A stretch of DNA of 50,559 nucleotides from Deltaproteobacteria bacterium (GTDB lineage Bacteria > Desulfobacterota > Desulfomonilia > UBA1062). Below, one piece after another: positions 27,058 to 34,958 of this stretch. The stretch lies in NCBI GenBank assembly GCA_011046135.1, contig DSBG01000166.1:1-50559 (forward strand). The letters run 5' to 3'. The notes beneath the pieces are model-generated. The model did no database searches and had not been told where the DNA came from. It worked only from the letters and a program-made list of their open reading frames with translations. How positions within the stretch are numbered: position 1 is the stretch's first letter; every line of letters begins with the position of its first letter. Position numbers and translations under genes: made by a program.

Positions 27058-28008
27058 TCACAAGGACCGGAAACAGACGTTCCCCTTCATCCGGACGTGC
27101 TCGACAAGGTCGCTTTTGAGGAGATCCTCGACATACTTTGCCGCCTCGTTCACATGGATGCCGAGCCCTTCGGCGATATCTTCAAGGGTACACGGACGTC
27201 TGCGGAGCAGATCCAGGACCGTGTCCCTCGTTACAGAGAAATCGGAGGCGCCGTGTATTCCCCTGGATTCTGCGATGACCTCGGCCGGAGGTGAAAACAG
27301 AGATGCGATCTTTTGCAGACGGCTGTGATCCACTCCGGCTGCACAATCTTCAGCAGGGGGTCTGGACACCGTGTTGAGCTGAACCCGATCTGGCCTGATG
27401 CTGCAGGCACGTTCCGCTATCTTCATCGCCTGATGGTGCAGCGCTGTATAGCCCGAGAGAATAAAGGCCTCAAGCCAGAGCTGGCCGGAATATACCTCCC
27501 TGAACGCAGTAAGACCGTCCACCATGAGGTCAAAGGAAATTGATGAGTGAGGCCGGTTGACCGCGGTGAACATGCGCTGGTCCCCGGCATCCAGGGAAGG
27601 GATGACGAGGTGGGCATCCAGGAGCTGTTTTTGCACATCCTCCTGCCAGAGGAGTGACCCGTTGGTCAGGACAGCGACCGGGATGTCCGTCATGGAGCGG
27701 ATGCGTGAAATGAGTTCGCCCATGCGCGAGTACAGCGTCGGTTCACCTGAACCGCTCAGGGTGATCCAGTCCGGCCGGCTCTCCAGCCTGTCCCTCAAAT
27801 CCTCTAAAATTTCTTCCAGGGGGAACCACTCCCGGCGTTCGATGGTGAGGTCTGTGGTCCGTCCGAGCTGGCAGTAGATGCAGTCATAGGTGCAGGTCTT
27901 GAGCGGAACGAGGTCAACCCCGAGGGATCGACCGAGCCGCCTGGAGGGAACAGGCCCGAAGACATGTCCCGGCTTCTCTCTGGTTTTAATGAACGAATCG
28001 TTCGCCAT
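27058..28008 (-). CDS. Radical SAM protein with C-terminal winged helix
   Basis: A 316-residue protein whose CTYDCIYC (C39, C43, C46) binds the [4Fe-4S] cluster of radical SAM enzymes. GSGEPTL follows near residue 87, the typical SAM-contact motif of the family. The last 80 residues (RDTVLDLLRRRPCTLEDIAEGLG...) look like a winged-helix domain, seen in a conserved group of radical SAM proteins of unproved reaction. The ATG at 28008 is preceded only by AAGAGAACAG, a weak site. It is transcribed away from the methyltransferase, with a shared hairpin or operator at 28063. It is not the sulfatase-maturing type, whose sequence patterns differ. Confidence 0.82.
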   Translation of the reverse strand: MANDSFIKTREKPGHVFGPVPSRRLGRSLGVDLVPLKTCTYDCIYCQLGRTTDLTIERREWFPLEEILEDLRDRLESRPDWITLSGSGEPTLYSRMGELISRIRSMTDIPVAVLTNGSLLWQEDVQKQLLDAHLVIPSLDAGDQRMFTAVNRPHSSISFDLMVDGLTAFREVYSGQLWLEAFILSGYTALHHQAMKIAERACSIRPDRVQLNTVSRPPAEDCAAGVDHSRLQKIASLFSPPAEVIAESRGIHGASDFSVTRDTVLDLLRRRPCTLEDIAEGLGIHVNEAAKYVEDLLKSDLVEHVRMKGNVCFRSL

Positions 28009-28062
28009 TCTTGTGTCTCTGTTCTCTTGATGGGAAATACTGCACCTGGAAGTGATGACGCT

Positions 28063-28086
28063 CTGTGATGAAGAAACTCATCACAG
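28063..28086. promoter_or_regulatory. Perfect 9-bp inverted repeat in divergent intergenic region
   Basis: CTGTGATGA and TCATCACAG flank a 6-base loop AGAAAC. It lies 55 bases upstream of the radical SAM start and about 200 bases upstream of the methyltransferase. It could be a regulator site for both divergent genes, or a leader hairpin. TTTT follows a few bases later on the plus strand. Confidence 0.45.
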
Positions 28087-28287
28087 GCCGGTTTTGGTGT
28101 ATGGTCATGGATTCAGATGACATCGTGTCTTGTTTCTTTCCTTCCCGAACTCGCTGTATGATACCATCCGTCATCGCAGCTTCCAAGTCAAACGGGAATC
28201 TTGGCTTTGTGGCGTGTGTACGTCTGCTGAAACCACAAATTACACCTTTCTGTTGCAAGGAGACATGCTCTGTACTACACTACCACG

Positions 28288-28920
28288 ATGACAAGGTGCT
28301 CCCCGTTTCAACAGTTCACCGCACAATACGAAGCATGGTTTTCAGAACACTCAATGGTGTATGAAGCCGAACTCAAAGCAGTGAAATCTCTGCTCCCGGA
28401 AGGGAGACGCGGCATGGAAGTCGGGGTAGGTACCGGCAGATTCGCCGTTCCCTTTGGTATTGAAGTCGGTATCGAGCCTTCCACAAATATGGGAGCAGTC
28501 GCCCGGGGGAGGGGGATCAAGGTTCTGGGAGGTGTGGCTGAAGACCTTCCCCTGAAAACGTCGTGCTTCGATGTCATCCTCATGGTTACCACCCTGTGTT
28601 TTCTGGATGATGTGAACAGATCCTTGAGGGAATGTCGAAGGGTTCTGAGACAGGGGGGATACCTCATCATCGGGTTCGTGGATCGCACCAGCCTCATCGG
28701 ACGGGACTATGTACGGCACCGCCATGAGAACGTGTTTTATCGTGAAGCCACCTTCTACTCAGTAGGCGAAGTGATTGAGGCAATGAGCAGCACAGGGTTC
28801 CATGAGTTCACCTTCAGCCAGACCATCTTTGAAGAACTGTCCCGCGTAACAGCCCATGAAGAGGTCAGGCCCGGCTATGGTAAAGGATCGTTTGTCGTGA
28901 TCCGTGGAAAAAAAGTGTGA
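28288..28920 (+). CDS. Class I SAM-dependent methyltransferase
   Basis: A 210-residue methyltransferase with the SAM-binding motif I (GMEVGVGTGRFAVPFG, about residues 42-57), motif II acid in VGIEPSTNMG, the post-I region (AEDLPLKTSCFDVILMV) and a family-typical LRQGGYLIIGFVDR. The acceptor substrate is not evident. The start has no good ribosome site next to it. An AAGGAG lies about 24 bases upstream, before an eight-codon ATG frame (28264) whose stop overlaps this ATG as ATGA, so translation may be coupled to that leader. The J-domain gene follows 16 bases later, so they are likely cotranscribed. Confidence 0.85.
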   Translation: MTRCSPFQQFTAQYEAWFSEHSMVYEAELKAVKSLLPEGRRGMEVGVGTGRFAVPFGIEVGIEPSTNMGAVARGRGIKVLGGVAEDLPLKTSCFDVILMVTTLCFLDDVNRSLRECRRVLRQGGYLIIGFVDRTSLIGRDYVRHRHENVFYREATFYSVGEVIEAMSSTGFHEFTFSQTIFEELSRVTAHEEVRPGYGKGSFVVIRGKKV

Positions 28921-28936
28921 TGGAAGGAAGCGGAGC

Positions 28937-29254
28937 ATGAAGAGGTATCAAGAGATCGATGCTGCGCGTACTATTCTGGAACTCCCCGAGAGCGCAACGA
29001 TGAAAGAAATTAAGGCCAGCTATAGGAGGCTGATCAGGAGGTGGCACCCGGACAGGTGCGGAGATAACGCCGATCAGTGCGTCGAAATGACGAGAAAGCT
29101 CATCGCCGCGTATGAGACCATTCTTACATACTGCAAGCACTACCGGTATGCGTTTGCTGAAGAAGAGGTCAAGAAGTACGGATCGGGTGAAGACTGGTGG
29201 ATGGATCGATTTGGAAATGATCCGCTCTGGGGCAATCTCAAAGAAAGAACGTAG
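28937..29254 (+). CDS. Short J-domain (DnaJ-like) protein
   Basis: A 105-residue protein that is essentially a J domain. It has the helix II/III layout and the essential HPD tripeptide (H37-P38-D39) in RRWHPDRCGDNADQC, followed by a helix. J domains stimulate the ATPase of Hsp70 chaperones; here no zinc-finger or C-terminal substrate domain is present, so it may serve a specific DnaK partner or be structural. The start (ATG 28937) has GGAAGCGGAGC upstream; the 11-codon extension in the track is dropped. It sits between a methyltransferase and a HypE-like gene, and its client is unknown. Confidence 0.8.
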   Translation: MKRYQEIDAARTILELPESATMKEIKASYRRLIRRWHPDRCGDNADQCVEMTRKLIAAYETILTYCKHYRYAFAEEEVKKYGSGEDWWMDRFGNDPLWGNLKERT

Positions 29255-29335
29255 GGTTCGTTCAGACGTGCTGGGTGCCATGGGCTTGCCTGCAATCATT
29301 CTCTCACCAAGAAAACATGGGAAAGGGAGGAATTC

Positions 29336-30340
29336 GTGTCGAAGTTTTCATTGGAGGTCCTCGAGCGGTGTGTGTTCCCTCATGCCGTGACTCATGATCC
29401 TGACGTGCTCCTGGGTTCCGCCTTTGGAGAGGATGTGGCATTGACTCGAGTTGGAGACGATATCCTGGCGTCTCACGTTGACCCGATCATCGGTGCCATA
29501 GACAACATCGGATGGCTCGCAGTGCATGTGGCGTGTAACGACATAGCGGCAAGCGGTATCAGACCGCGCTGGATTCTCGTCCTCGTGCTCGTTCCGAGCA
29601 GAAAGGACGAGGACCTGCTCGAGAGCATCATGGCCGATGTCCATCGCGCTGCTGTTGAGATCAATGTTTCTGTTGTCGGGGGACATACGGGATACTCCAG
29701 TGGCATAAGCCGACCACTGGTTGCAGTGTCCGCCTTCGGTGATGCTCGGGGGAGGACTCCGGTCAGGACAGGTGGTGCAAAGGTGGGTGATCACGTGATG
29801 GTAACCAAGGGGATTGCCCTCGAGGGGACCGCTATTCTGGCTTGTGATTTCGCCGATGTAGCGCGGGATCTTGGCATAACGGATCACGAGCTGGCCAGGG
29901 CAAAAGATCTGATCCTCGATGTCAGTGTTATCCGGGAGGCCGAGGTGTTTGCGGAATTCGGTGCGAGTGCCATGCACGATGTGACACGGGGAGGAATTTT
30001 CGAAACCCTGCTCGAAATGGCGCGGACATCGGGGGTGCGCTTTCGGATCAACATCTCGCTGCTTCCGCAGCGTGCTGTGGTGGAACGCTTTGCTCGATGT
30101 TTTGCCTTTGATCCATTGAGGATGATCTCTTCAGGAACCCTGGTTGCGACCGTTGAGCCCGGAAACGCGGATGCCGCGGCTCGAAGGCTCGGGGAGATCG
30201 GAATTCTGTGTGCCGACATCGGTACCGTGGAGCATGGCGACGGGGTGGAGCTCATTGACGGGGACAAGACCGACCACTTTGACGAGATACGCTGTGAAGA
30301 CGATGAGCTGGCCAGGATGTGGACCCTGTATCCCCGGTGA
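29336..30340 (+). CDS. HypE/AIR-synthase-like protein lacking the C-terminal cysteine
   Basis: A 334-residue protein of the AIR-synthase / HypE / SelD superfamily. Conserved blocks visible are LGSAFGEDVALTRVG, VVGGHTGY, AMHDVTRGGIFETL and GTLVATV. The N-terminal ATP-binding and C-terminal dimerisation domains are both present. Authentic HypE ends in a PRIC-type tail whose cysteine carries the thiocyanate group made in hydrogenase maturation. Here the C-terminus is ARMWTLYPR with no cysteine, so the hydrogenase role is unlikely. It may phosphorylate or dehydrate another substrate with ATP. GTG 29336 follows AGGGAGGAATTC. No hydrogenase genes lie nearby. Confidence 0.8.
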   Translation: MSKFSLEVLERCVFPHAVTHDPDVLLGSAFGEDVALTRVGDDILASHVDPIIGAIDNIGWLAVHVACNDIAASGIRPRWILVLVLVPSRKDEDLLESIMADVHRAAVEINVSVVGGHTGYSSGISRPLVAVSAFGDARGRTPVRTGGAKVGDHVMVTKGIALEGTAILACDFADVARDLGITDHELARAKDLILDVSVIREAEVFAEFGASAMHDVTRGGIFETLLEMARTSGVRFRINISLLPQRAVVERFARCFAFDPLRMISSGTLVATVEPGNADAAARRLGEIGILCADIGTVEHGDGVELIDGDKTDHFDEIRCEDDELARMWTLYPR

Positions 30341-30420
30341 TGCAAAGGCTCCTGAAGATTTGAGACCTTGACGTCTATCTCACGGGCAGGTTCTCTGGAC
30401 AATAAAGGGGGGAAGACACC

Positions 30421-31758
30421 ATGAGAGTGATTGTAATCGGAGGTGACGCTGCAGGGATGAGCGCTGCAAGCCAGGTGAAGCGTCTGAAACCGGAATACGA
30501 GGTCATTGTTTTCGAACGGGGCAGATACATCTCGTATGCGGCGTGCGGGATCCCCTATTATATCGGGGGAGCCGTCGGTGCCCTGGAGGACCTGCTGGAA
30601 GTCTTACCCGAGGAAGCACGGGAAAAACGTAACATCGACTTGAGACTCGGTCACCGGGTCGTTTCCATAGACCCTTCAGAGCGAACCGTAACCGTGGATC
30701 ATGAGGGTTCGCGAAGGATCGAGCCCTATGACCGCCTCGTGATCGCTACGGGAGCACGCCCCCAGACTCAGGGGATCGACATCGGGACATTCTCGAATGT
30801 CTTCACCATGAACGACCTCTATGATGCCTCCCTCATCATGGACTTTATTGCCGAACACAAGCCCCGGAGCGTCGCCGTGATCGGTGGTGGCTATATCGGC
30901 CTGGAGGCGGTCGAATCGTTCTGCTCTCTGGGGATCAGCACAACGCTCGTCCACCGGCGGGAAGATCTTCACCGGGCTTTTGAAAAGGAAATCTCCGACA
31001 CCATCAAAGAGAAGCTCACCGAGAACGGGGTGACCCTCAGCCTGGGACACCCCCTCAAAGGGCTGGAACAGCGGGCAGGAAAGATCGGTGTCGTCCGAGA
31101 TACCGACACCATCGAGGTCGATGCTGTCGTGCTCGCCATCGGCGTTGAGCCGAACAGCGATCTCGCTTCCGATGCAGGGGTCACGCTGGGGGCAAACCGG
31201 GCCATCAGGGTGAATGAATTTATGGAAACTGACCGGGACGGGATCTATGCCGCGGGAGACTGTGCCACCGCCAGCATGGCCACCTTCGGGATCGAGGTTC
31301 ATGCCCCGCTCGCACTGAAGGCGAACAAGCAGGGACTCATTGCGGGTATGAACATCGCCGGTGTCCGGGAGGCTTTTGCAGGGGTCATGAACACGGCCAT
31401 CACCAAGGTGTTCGATCTCGGGGTGGCGCGGACGGGACTTTCATTTGCACAGGCACAGGACCTGGGTCTCGACCCTGAGAAGATCATGGTTCAGTCCAGG
31501 GACCGTGCCCGGTATTACCCGGGCTCGTCTTCCATTCAGTCGCTGGTGATCGTCGGCAAAAAGAACCGGCGCGTTCTGGGCGCGCAGCTGGCAGGGAGGG
31601 TCGAGTCGGTCAAGCGGATCGATGTGTACGCAACGGCCCTGTACAACCGGATGACCATCGATCAGCTCTTCGATCTCGACCTTGCCTATGCCCCGCCGTT
31701 CTCGCCCGTGTATGACCCGGTGCTCCTGGCGGCACGGGTTGCACGGAAAAAGAAGTGA
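30421..31758 (+). CDS. CoA-disulfide reductase / NADH oxidase-like flavoprotein
   Basis: A 445-residue pyridine nucleotide-disulfide oxidoreductase. FAD-binding VIGGDAAGMSAA opens the chain and is followed by the redox cysteine in SYAACGIPYY (C42), which matches the single-cysteine CoA-disulfide reductase / NADH oxidase / persulfide reductase group. The NAD(P) domain has VAVIGGGYIGLEAVE (about 160), and FAD is again contacted by YAAGDCA. A C-terminal dimerisation domain with LVIVGKKNRRVLGAQ completes it. Physiological roles in this family include CoA-disulfide, polysulfide and O2 reduction, and I cannot choose among them. GGGGGGAAGACACC precedes the ATG. It is in tandem with the HypE-like gene. 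Confidence 0.87.
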   Translation: MRVIVIGGDAAGMSAASQVKRLKPEYEVIVFERGRYISYAACGIPYYIGGAVGALEDLLEVLPEEAREKRNIDLRLGHRVVSIDPSERTVTVDHEGSRRIEPYDRLVIATGARPQTQGIDIGTFSNVFTMNDLYDASLIMDFIAEHKPRSVAVIGGGYIGLEAVESFCSLGISTTLVHRREDLHRAFEKEISDTIKEKLTENGVTLSLGHPLKGLEQRAGKIGVVRDTDTIEVDAVVLAIGVEPNSDLASDAGVTLGANRAIRVNEFMETDRDGIYAAGDCATASMATFGIEVHAPLALKANKQGLIAGMNIAGVREAFAGVMNTAITKVFDLGVARTGLSFAQAQDLGLDPEKIMVQSRDRARYYPGSSSIQSLVIVGKKNRRVLGAQLAGRVESVKRIDVYATALYNRMTIDQLFDLDLAYAPPFSPVYDPVLLAARVARKKK

Positions 31759-31893
31759 GAACAGCCCCTGCACGGACCCTGGAGAAGGAGGCGAAGAGAC
31801 TGCAGGGAGAATCGATTACAGACGCCCCTTGAAGGGAGGCTGAAGAGAATATGCAGGATTACCCGGTACCTTTTTTCATGGTATAGAGAGCAC

Positions 31894-32298
31894 ATGGACT
31901 GCCCCACCTGCTCAAGGGCCCTTGTCACACTCGAGTTCGACGAGCTGGAGGTTGACTACTGCACGCAGTGTGGAGGAGTCTGGCTCGACTCGGGGGAGCT
32001 CGAGTACCTCCTTTCTAACGGCAGCGATCCAGACACGCACCCCACACCATTCATCCCTTCGCTGTCTTCCGAAAAAAAGAAACGCTGCCCGGTCTGCCGT
32101 GTGATGATGGAAAAAATAGCTGCTGGACAGGCTGATTCGATCATCCTGGACCAGTGCAAGCTGCACGGCATCTGGTTCGACAGGGGGGAACTCATCAGGC
32201 TCATGGCACTGGAGAGGGGGACAGAGGCGTCCGGCCAGTCGAATCCTTTGGCGGCCAGGCTCCATGAGATGTTCCCTGATATGAAGGAGATACCATGA
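31894..32298 (+). CDS. Two-ribbon TFIIB-type zinc-binding protein
   Basis: A 134-residue protein with two zf-TFIIB-type ribbons: CPTCSRAL...CTQCGGVWLDSGELEYL (residues 3-38) and CPVCRVMM...CKLHGIWFDRGELIRL (about 70-105). The GVWLDSGE pattern is the family hallmark. Such proteins are small, cytoplasmic and of unproved role. The second ribbon has lost one of the second pair of cysteines (CKLH), leaving His as a possible ligand. It precedes lemA by 16 bases. LemA and M48 proteases are envelope-linked, so a quality-control role is plausible but inferred. The start has only a weak GAGAG upstream. Confidence 0.82.
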   Translation: MDCPTCSRALVTLEFDELEVDYCTQCGGVWLDSGELEYLLSNGSDPDTHPTPFIPSLSSEKKKRCPVCRVMMEKIAAGQADSIILDQCKLHGIWFDRGELIRLMALERGTEASGQSNPLAARLHEMFPDMKEIP

Positions 32299-32314
32299 AA
32301 GGAGAGAATCGGGA

Positions 32315-32884
32315 ATGACAGCAGGAACCCTTGTATTGATTGTTGTGATCGCGGGTGTCGTGGCGATCGTACTCTACGCCGTTGCCACCTACAATGCCCT
32401 GGTGGGCCTGAGGAACCAGATCAGGAATGCCTGGGCCCAGATCGAGGTTCAACTCAAGCGCAGGCACGATCTCATACCCAATCTCGTTGAGACCGCCAAA
32501 GGATACATGGTGCACGAGAGGAGCACCCTCGAAGAGGTGACCAAGGCTCGTACCCGTGCAGCCAGCGCAAAATCCGTACAGGATATTTCACAAGCCGAAA
32601 CAGGACTCTCCGGTGCCCTGGTGAGGTTCATGGCCATCGTGGAGAACTATCCCGACCTCAAGGCGAACCAGAATTTTCTCGCGTTGCAGGAAGAACTCAC
32701 CTCAACGGAAAACAGGATCGCCTTCTCCCGTCAGGCATACAACGACCAGGTCCTGTTCCTGAACAACAAGGTGCAGATGTTTCCCTCGAATATCATCGCC
32801 GGCATGTTCAAGTTCACTCTCGGTGAGTTCTTCGAACTGGAAGACAGCGCACAGCGGGCTGTGCCGAAAGTTCAGTTCAGCTGA
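32315..32884 (+). CDS. lemA: LemA family membrane-anchored protein
   Basis: A 189-residue LemA protein: an N-terminal transmembrane helix (LVLIVVIAGVVAIVLYAV), then a long helical domain with the typical YNALVGLRNQIRNAWAQIEVQLKRRHDLIPNLVET and FALQEELTSTENRIAFSRQAYND-like blocks. LemA proteins are often encoded next to M48 proteases and are suspected to help them. Here the M48 gene starts three bases after the lemA stop. The ATG has AAAGGAGAGAATCGGGA upstream. Topology puts most of the protein on one face of the inner membrane. Confidence 0.93.
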   Translation: MTAGTLVLIVVIAGVVAIVLYAVATYNALVGLRNQIRNAWAQIEVQLKRRHDLIPNLVETAKGYMVHERSTLEEVTKARTRAASAKSVQDISQAETGLSGALVRFMAIVENYPDLKANQNFLALQEELTSTENRIAFSRQAYNDQVLFLNNKVQMFPSNIIAGMFKFTLGEFFELEDSAQRAVPKVQFS

Positions 32885-32887
32885 TAC

Positions 32888-34378
32888 ATGTTCTGGTCCA
32901 TCATCGCCGCAAACAAGCGCAAGACCGTTATCCTCGTCGTATCCATGGGGATCTTCCTGCTGCTGATGGGATACTTCATCGGTATGGCCGTTGCTGGGCC
33001 CGCTCATCGTCTGGCTGGACTCGGAGGTATCACCATTGCGCTGATCATCTGGGTCGTCATGCTCATGGTGAGCTTCTGGGGTTCTGATCGGCTGTTCCTG
33101 GGCATGTCGAACGCCCGTGAAGTGGACAGGGGTTCCTGGCCCCAGCTTTTTAACGTCGTGGAAGAGATGAAGATCGCTTCATCTCTCAAGAAGATGCCCA
33201 GGATCTATATCGTCGATGACCCGGCGCCAAACGCCTTTGCAGTGGGCAAGTCTGAAAATAACTGTGCGATCTGCGTCACTGCAGGTCTGCTGGCCACCTG
33301 CAGCCGGGACGAACTCCAGGGTGTCGTGGCCCACGAAATCGGCCACATCCTGAACCGTGATATCCTGTACCTGACTGTTGCCGCAACCATGCTCGGGTCG
33401 ATCCTCATCATCAGCGATGTGTTCCTTCGCTCCAGGTGGTACACACCATCTGTGCGTTTCGGGTCCCGATCGAGAAGCAGGAGCGCAGGCAGACTCGGCG
33501 CGGTTGTGCTCCTGGCTGCCTTCCTCCTGGCCATTCTCGGACCTGTACTGGCCCGGATTCTCTACTTTTCCATCTCCCGGAAGCGGGAATACCTTGCAGA
33601 TGCAACCAGTGCACGGCTCACCCGCTACCCGGAAGGTCTCGCCTCCGCCCTGGAAAAAATCGGAGCCGCCACGGCAAGACTCTCCAGTGCCCCTTCTTCG
33701 ATCGCACCGTTCTACACGGTGAATCCCTACAAGCAGCATCTTTCCAGCAGCCCGTTTGCAACACACCCGCCCCTGGACGAACGGATACGGATCCTTCGTG
33801 CCATGAGTATGGGGGCAGGATACCTCGACTACATGAAGGCATACGTAGAGGTAACGAGAAGACGAGTGGCGCTTGTGCAGCCATCCGAGCTGTTAGATGC
33901 CGAGAGGGTGGAGATCAGGGGGTCTTCGGAAGACGCAGGGACCACAAGGATATCGCAGGCAGCGGTGAGGAAGAGAACTGGAGACATGATCCGCGCACTG
34001 AACGACTTCGCCTTTATCACCTGCCCGTGCGGCATGAAAATAAAAGTGCCCCCGGAATACAGCGCCGGTACGATCGCGTGCCCGCGTTGTTCACGGCAGC
34101 ACGCAATTCCCCGTGCCGATTCCGGAGATCTCGGATTGATCCTGTCGCAGCGTTCACTGTTCAGTGAGACGCAGCATTTTTCCCAAGAAACAACCACGAA
34201 AAAAGTTCGAGGTGCTTCCCAGGTGGTGAGCAAAATACCTGGCCAGTGGCAGGAGATCACCTGCGGAACGTGCGGGAAATCTTTTGAACTCTCCCCGGCA
34301 TTCAAGGCGAGTCAGCGCAGGTGTGCACACTGCGGAGCATTGATTTTCATCGAAACGCCACACCTCACGTCTTCATGA
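32888..34378 (+). CDS. HtpX-like M48 metalloprotease with double zinc-ribbon tail
   Basis: A 496-residue membrane zinc protease. Two N-terminal helices (residues 13-33 and 47-66) precede the active site VVAHEIGHILNRD (H149, E150, H153). A further membrane helix and the zinc-ligand region ISRKREYLADATSARL (glutamate near 234) follow. Up to about residue 300 it is M48B/HtpX. Beyond 370 it continues with two four-cysteine ribbons, CPCGMKIK...CPRC and CGTCGKSFEL...CAHC, unusual for HtpX and probably adding a sensing or docking function. It forms an operon with the zinc-ribbon protein and lemA. The likely role is membrane-protein quality control. Confidence 0.9.
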   Translation: MFWSIIAANKRKTVILVVSMGIFLLLMGYFIGMAVAGPAHRLAGLGGITIALIIWVVMLMVSFWGSDRLFLGMSNAREVDRGSWPQLFNVVEEMKIASSLKKMPRIYIVDDPAPNAFAVGKSENNCAICVTAGLLATCSRDELQGVVAHEIGHILNRDILYLTVAATMLGSILIISDVFLRSRWYTPSVRFGSRSRSRSAGRLGAVVLLAAFLLAILGPVLARILYFSISRKREYLADATSARLTRYPEGLASALEKIGAATARLSSAPSSIAPFYTVNPYKQHLSSSPFATHPPLDERIRILRAMSMGAGYLDYMKAYVEVTRRRVALVQPSELLDAERVEIRGSSEDAGTTRISQAAVRKRTGDMIRALNDFAFITCPCGMKIKVPPEYSAGTIACPRCSRQHAIPRADSGDLGLILSQRSLFSETQHFSQETTTKKVRGASQVVSKIPGQWQEITCGTCGKSFELSPAFKASQRRCAHCGALIFIETPHLTSS

Positions 34379-34422
34379 AGGGAGCACGGGAGGTTTCTCA
34401 CACGGGATTTCCGGACCCTGTG

Positions 34423-34728
34423 TCACTTCAGTATGGAAAAGAAGTTGCTGAAGATTTCGTTGGTCATGTCCAGGATCTCGTGGAAAAAGAATATTCCGAG
34501 GATCCCCCAGGAAAGAGGGATGGCCAGGAGAATCGTGGCCATCGAGCTGAAACTCAGTGCAGAGCCCATCAGGAACATGATGAAAAAAACGCAGAGCACA
34601 ACACAATCGACGAACAGCCCAAAGACTGCGGCTCCGATGAACCTCATGACGCAGGAGACTAGGTCGTACTCGTGCAGGGGGGACGCACCCGCAGATGCTC
34701 TGATTTTTTTCATGGGAAGGTTTCTCAT
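34423..34728 (-). CDS. Small membrane protein of unknown function
   Basis: A 101-residue protein with a clear pair of hydrophobic helices (AAVFGLFVDCVVLCVFFIMFLM and MATILLAIPLSWGILGIFFF) after a short polar N-terminus. ATG 34728 has AAGG eight bases upstream; ATG 34713 (MKKIRASAG) is an alternative. A hairpin (CACACGGG...CCCTGTGT) overlaps its 3' end, between it and the convergent M48 gene. It overlaps no competing gene: the plus ORF 34433-34735 has no hydrophobic pattern. The composition makes it a likely real, unrecognised gene. Confidence 0.6.
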   Translation of the reverse strand: MRNLPMKKIRASAGASPLHEYDLVSCVMRFIGAAVFGLFVDCVVLCVFFIMFLMGSALSFSSMATILLAIPLSWGILGIFFFHEILDMTNEIFSNFFSILK

Positions 34729-34738
34729 CCAATGAGCC

Positions 34739-34885
34739 TTATCGAACAGAGCAAGGAATCAGTTTACTGATCACCTTGAGAGCAATGAGGGAAGAGATCC
34801 GGGAAATGATCCTGCGCGCGTGATCACGGGTTGCGGGGTCTGCGTCTTTCGTGATTCGAAGCAGTTCGATGGAGAGTTTCCGCAT
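34739..34885 (-). CDS. Possible 48-residue basic small protein
   Basis: This internal start of the track ORF 34739-35029 has GGAAGAG six bases before ATG 34885 and lies downstream of the terminator at 34921, whereas the longer frame would overlap the dehydrogenase gene. The product is a basic helical peptide (MRKLSIELLRITKDADPATRD... ending KLIPCSVR). It precedes the small membrane protein gene by ten bases, so the two could form a small operon. Confidence 0.4.
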   Translation of the reverse strand: MRKLSIELLRITKDADPATRDHARRIISRISSLIALKVISKLIPCSVR

Positions 34886-34920
34886 GAGATTCTCTTCCTT
34901 CTCCAGGGACTCGGCACGGA

Positions 34921-34951
34921 AGAAAAAGGCCCGGCTCAACGTGCCGGGCCT
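34921..34951 (-). terminator. Terminator of the ech-hbd operon
   Basis: On the minus strand, AGGCCCGGC and GCCGGGCCT form a perfect 9-bp stem with a 7-base loop, followed by TTTTT. It begins eight bases after the dehydrogenase stop at 34959. Confidence 0.88.
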
Positions 34952-34958
34952 CCAGGTC

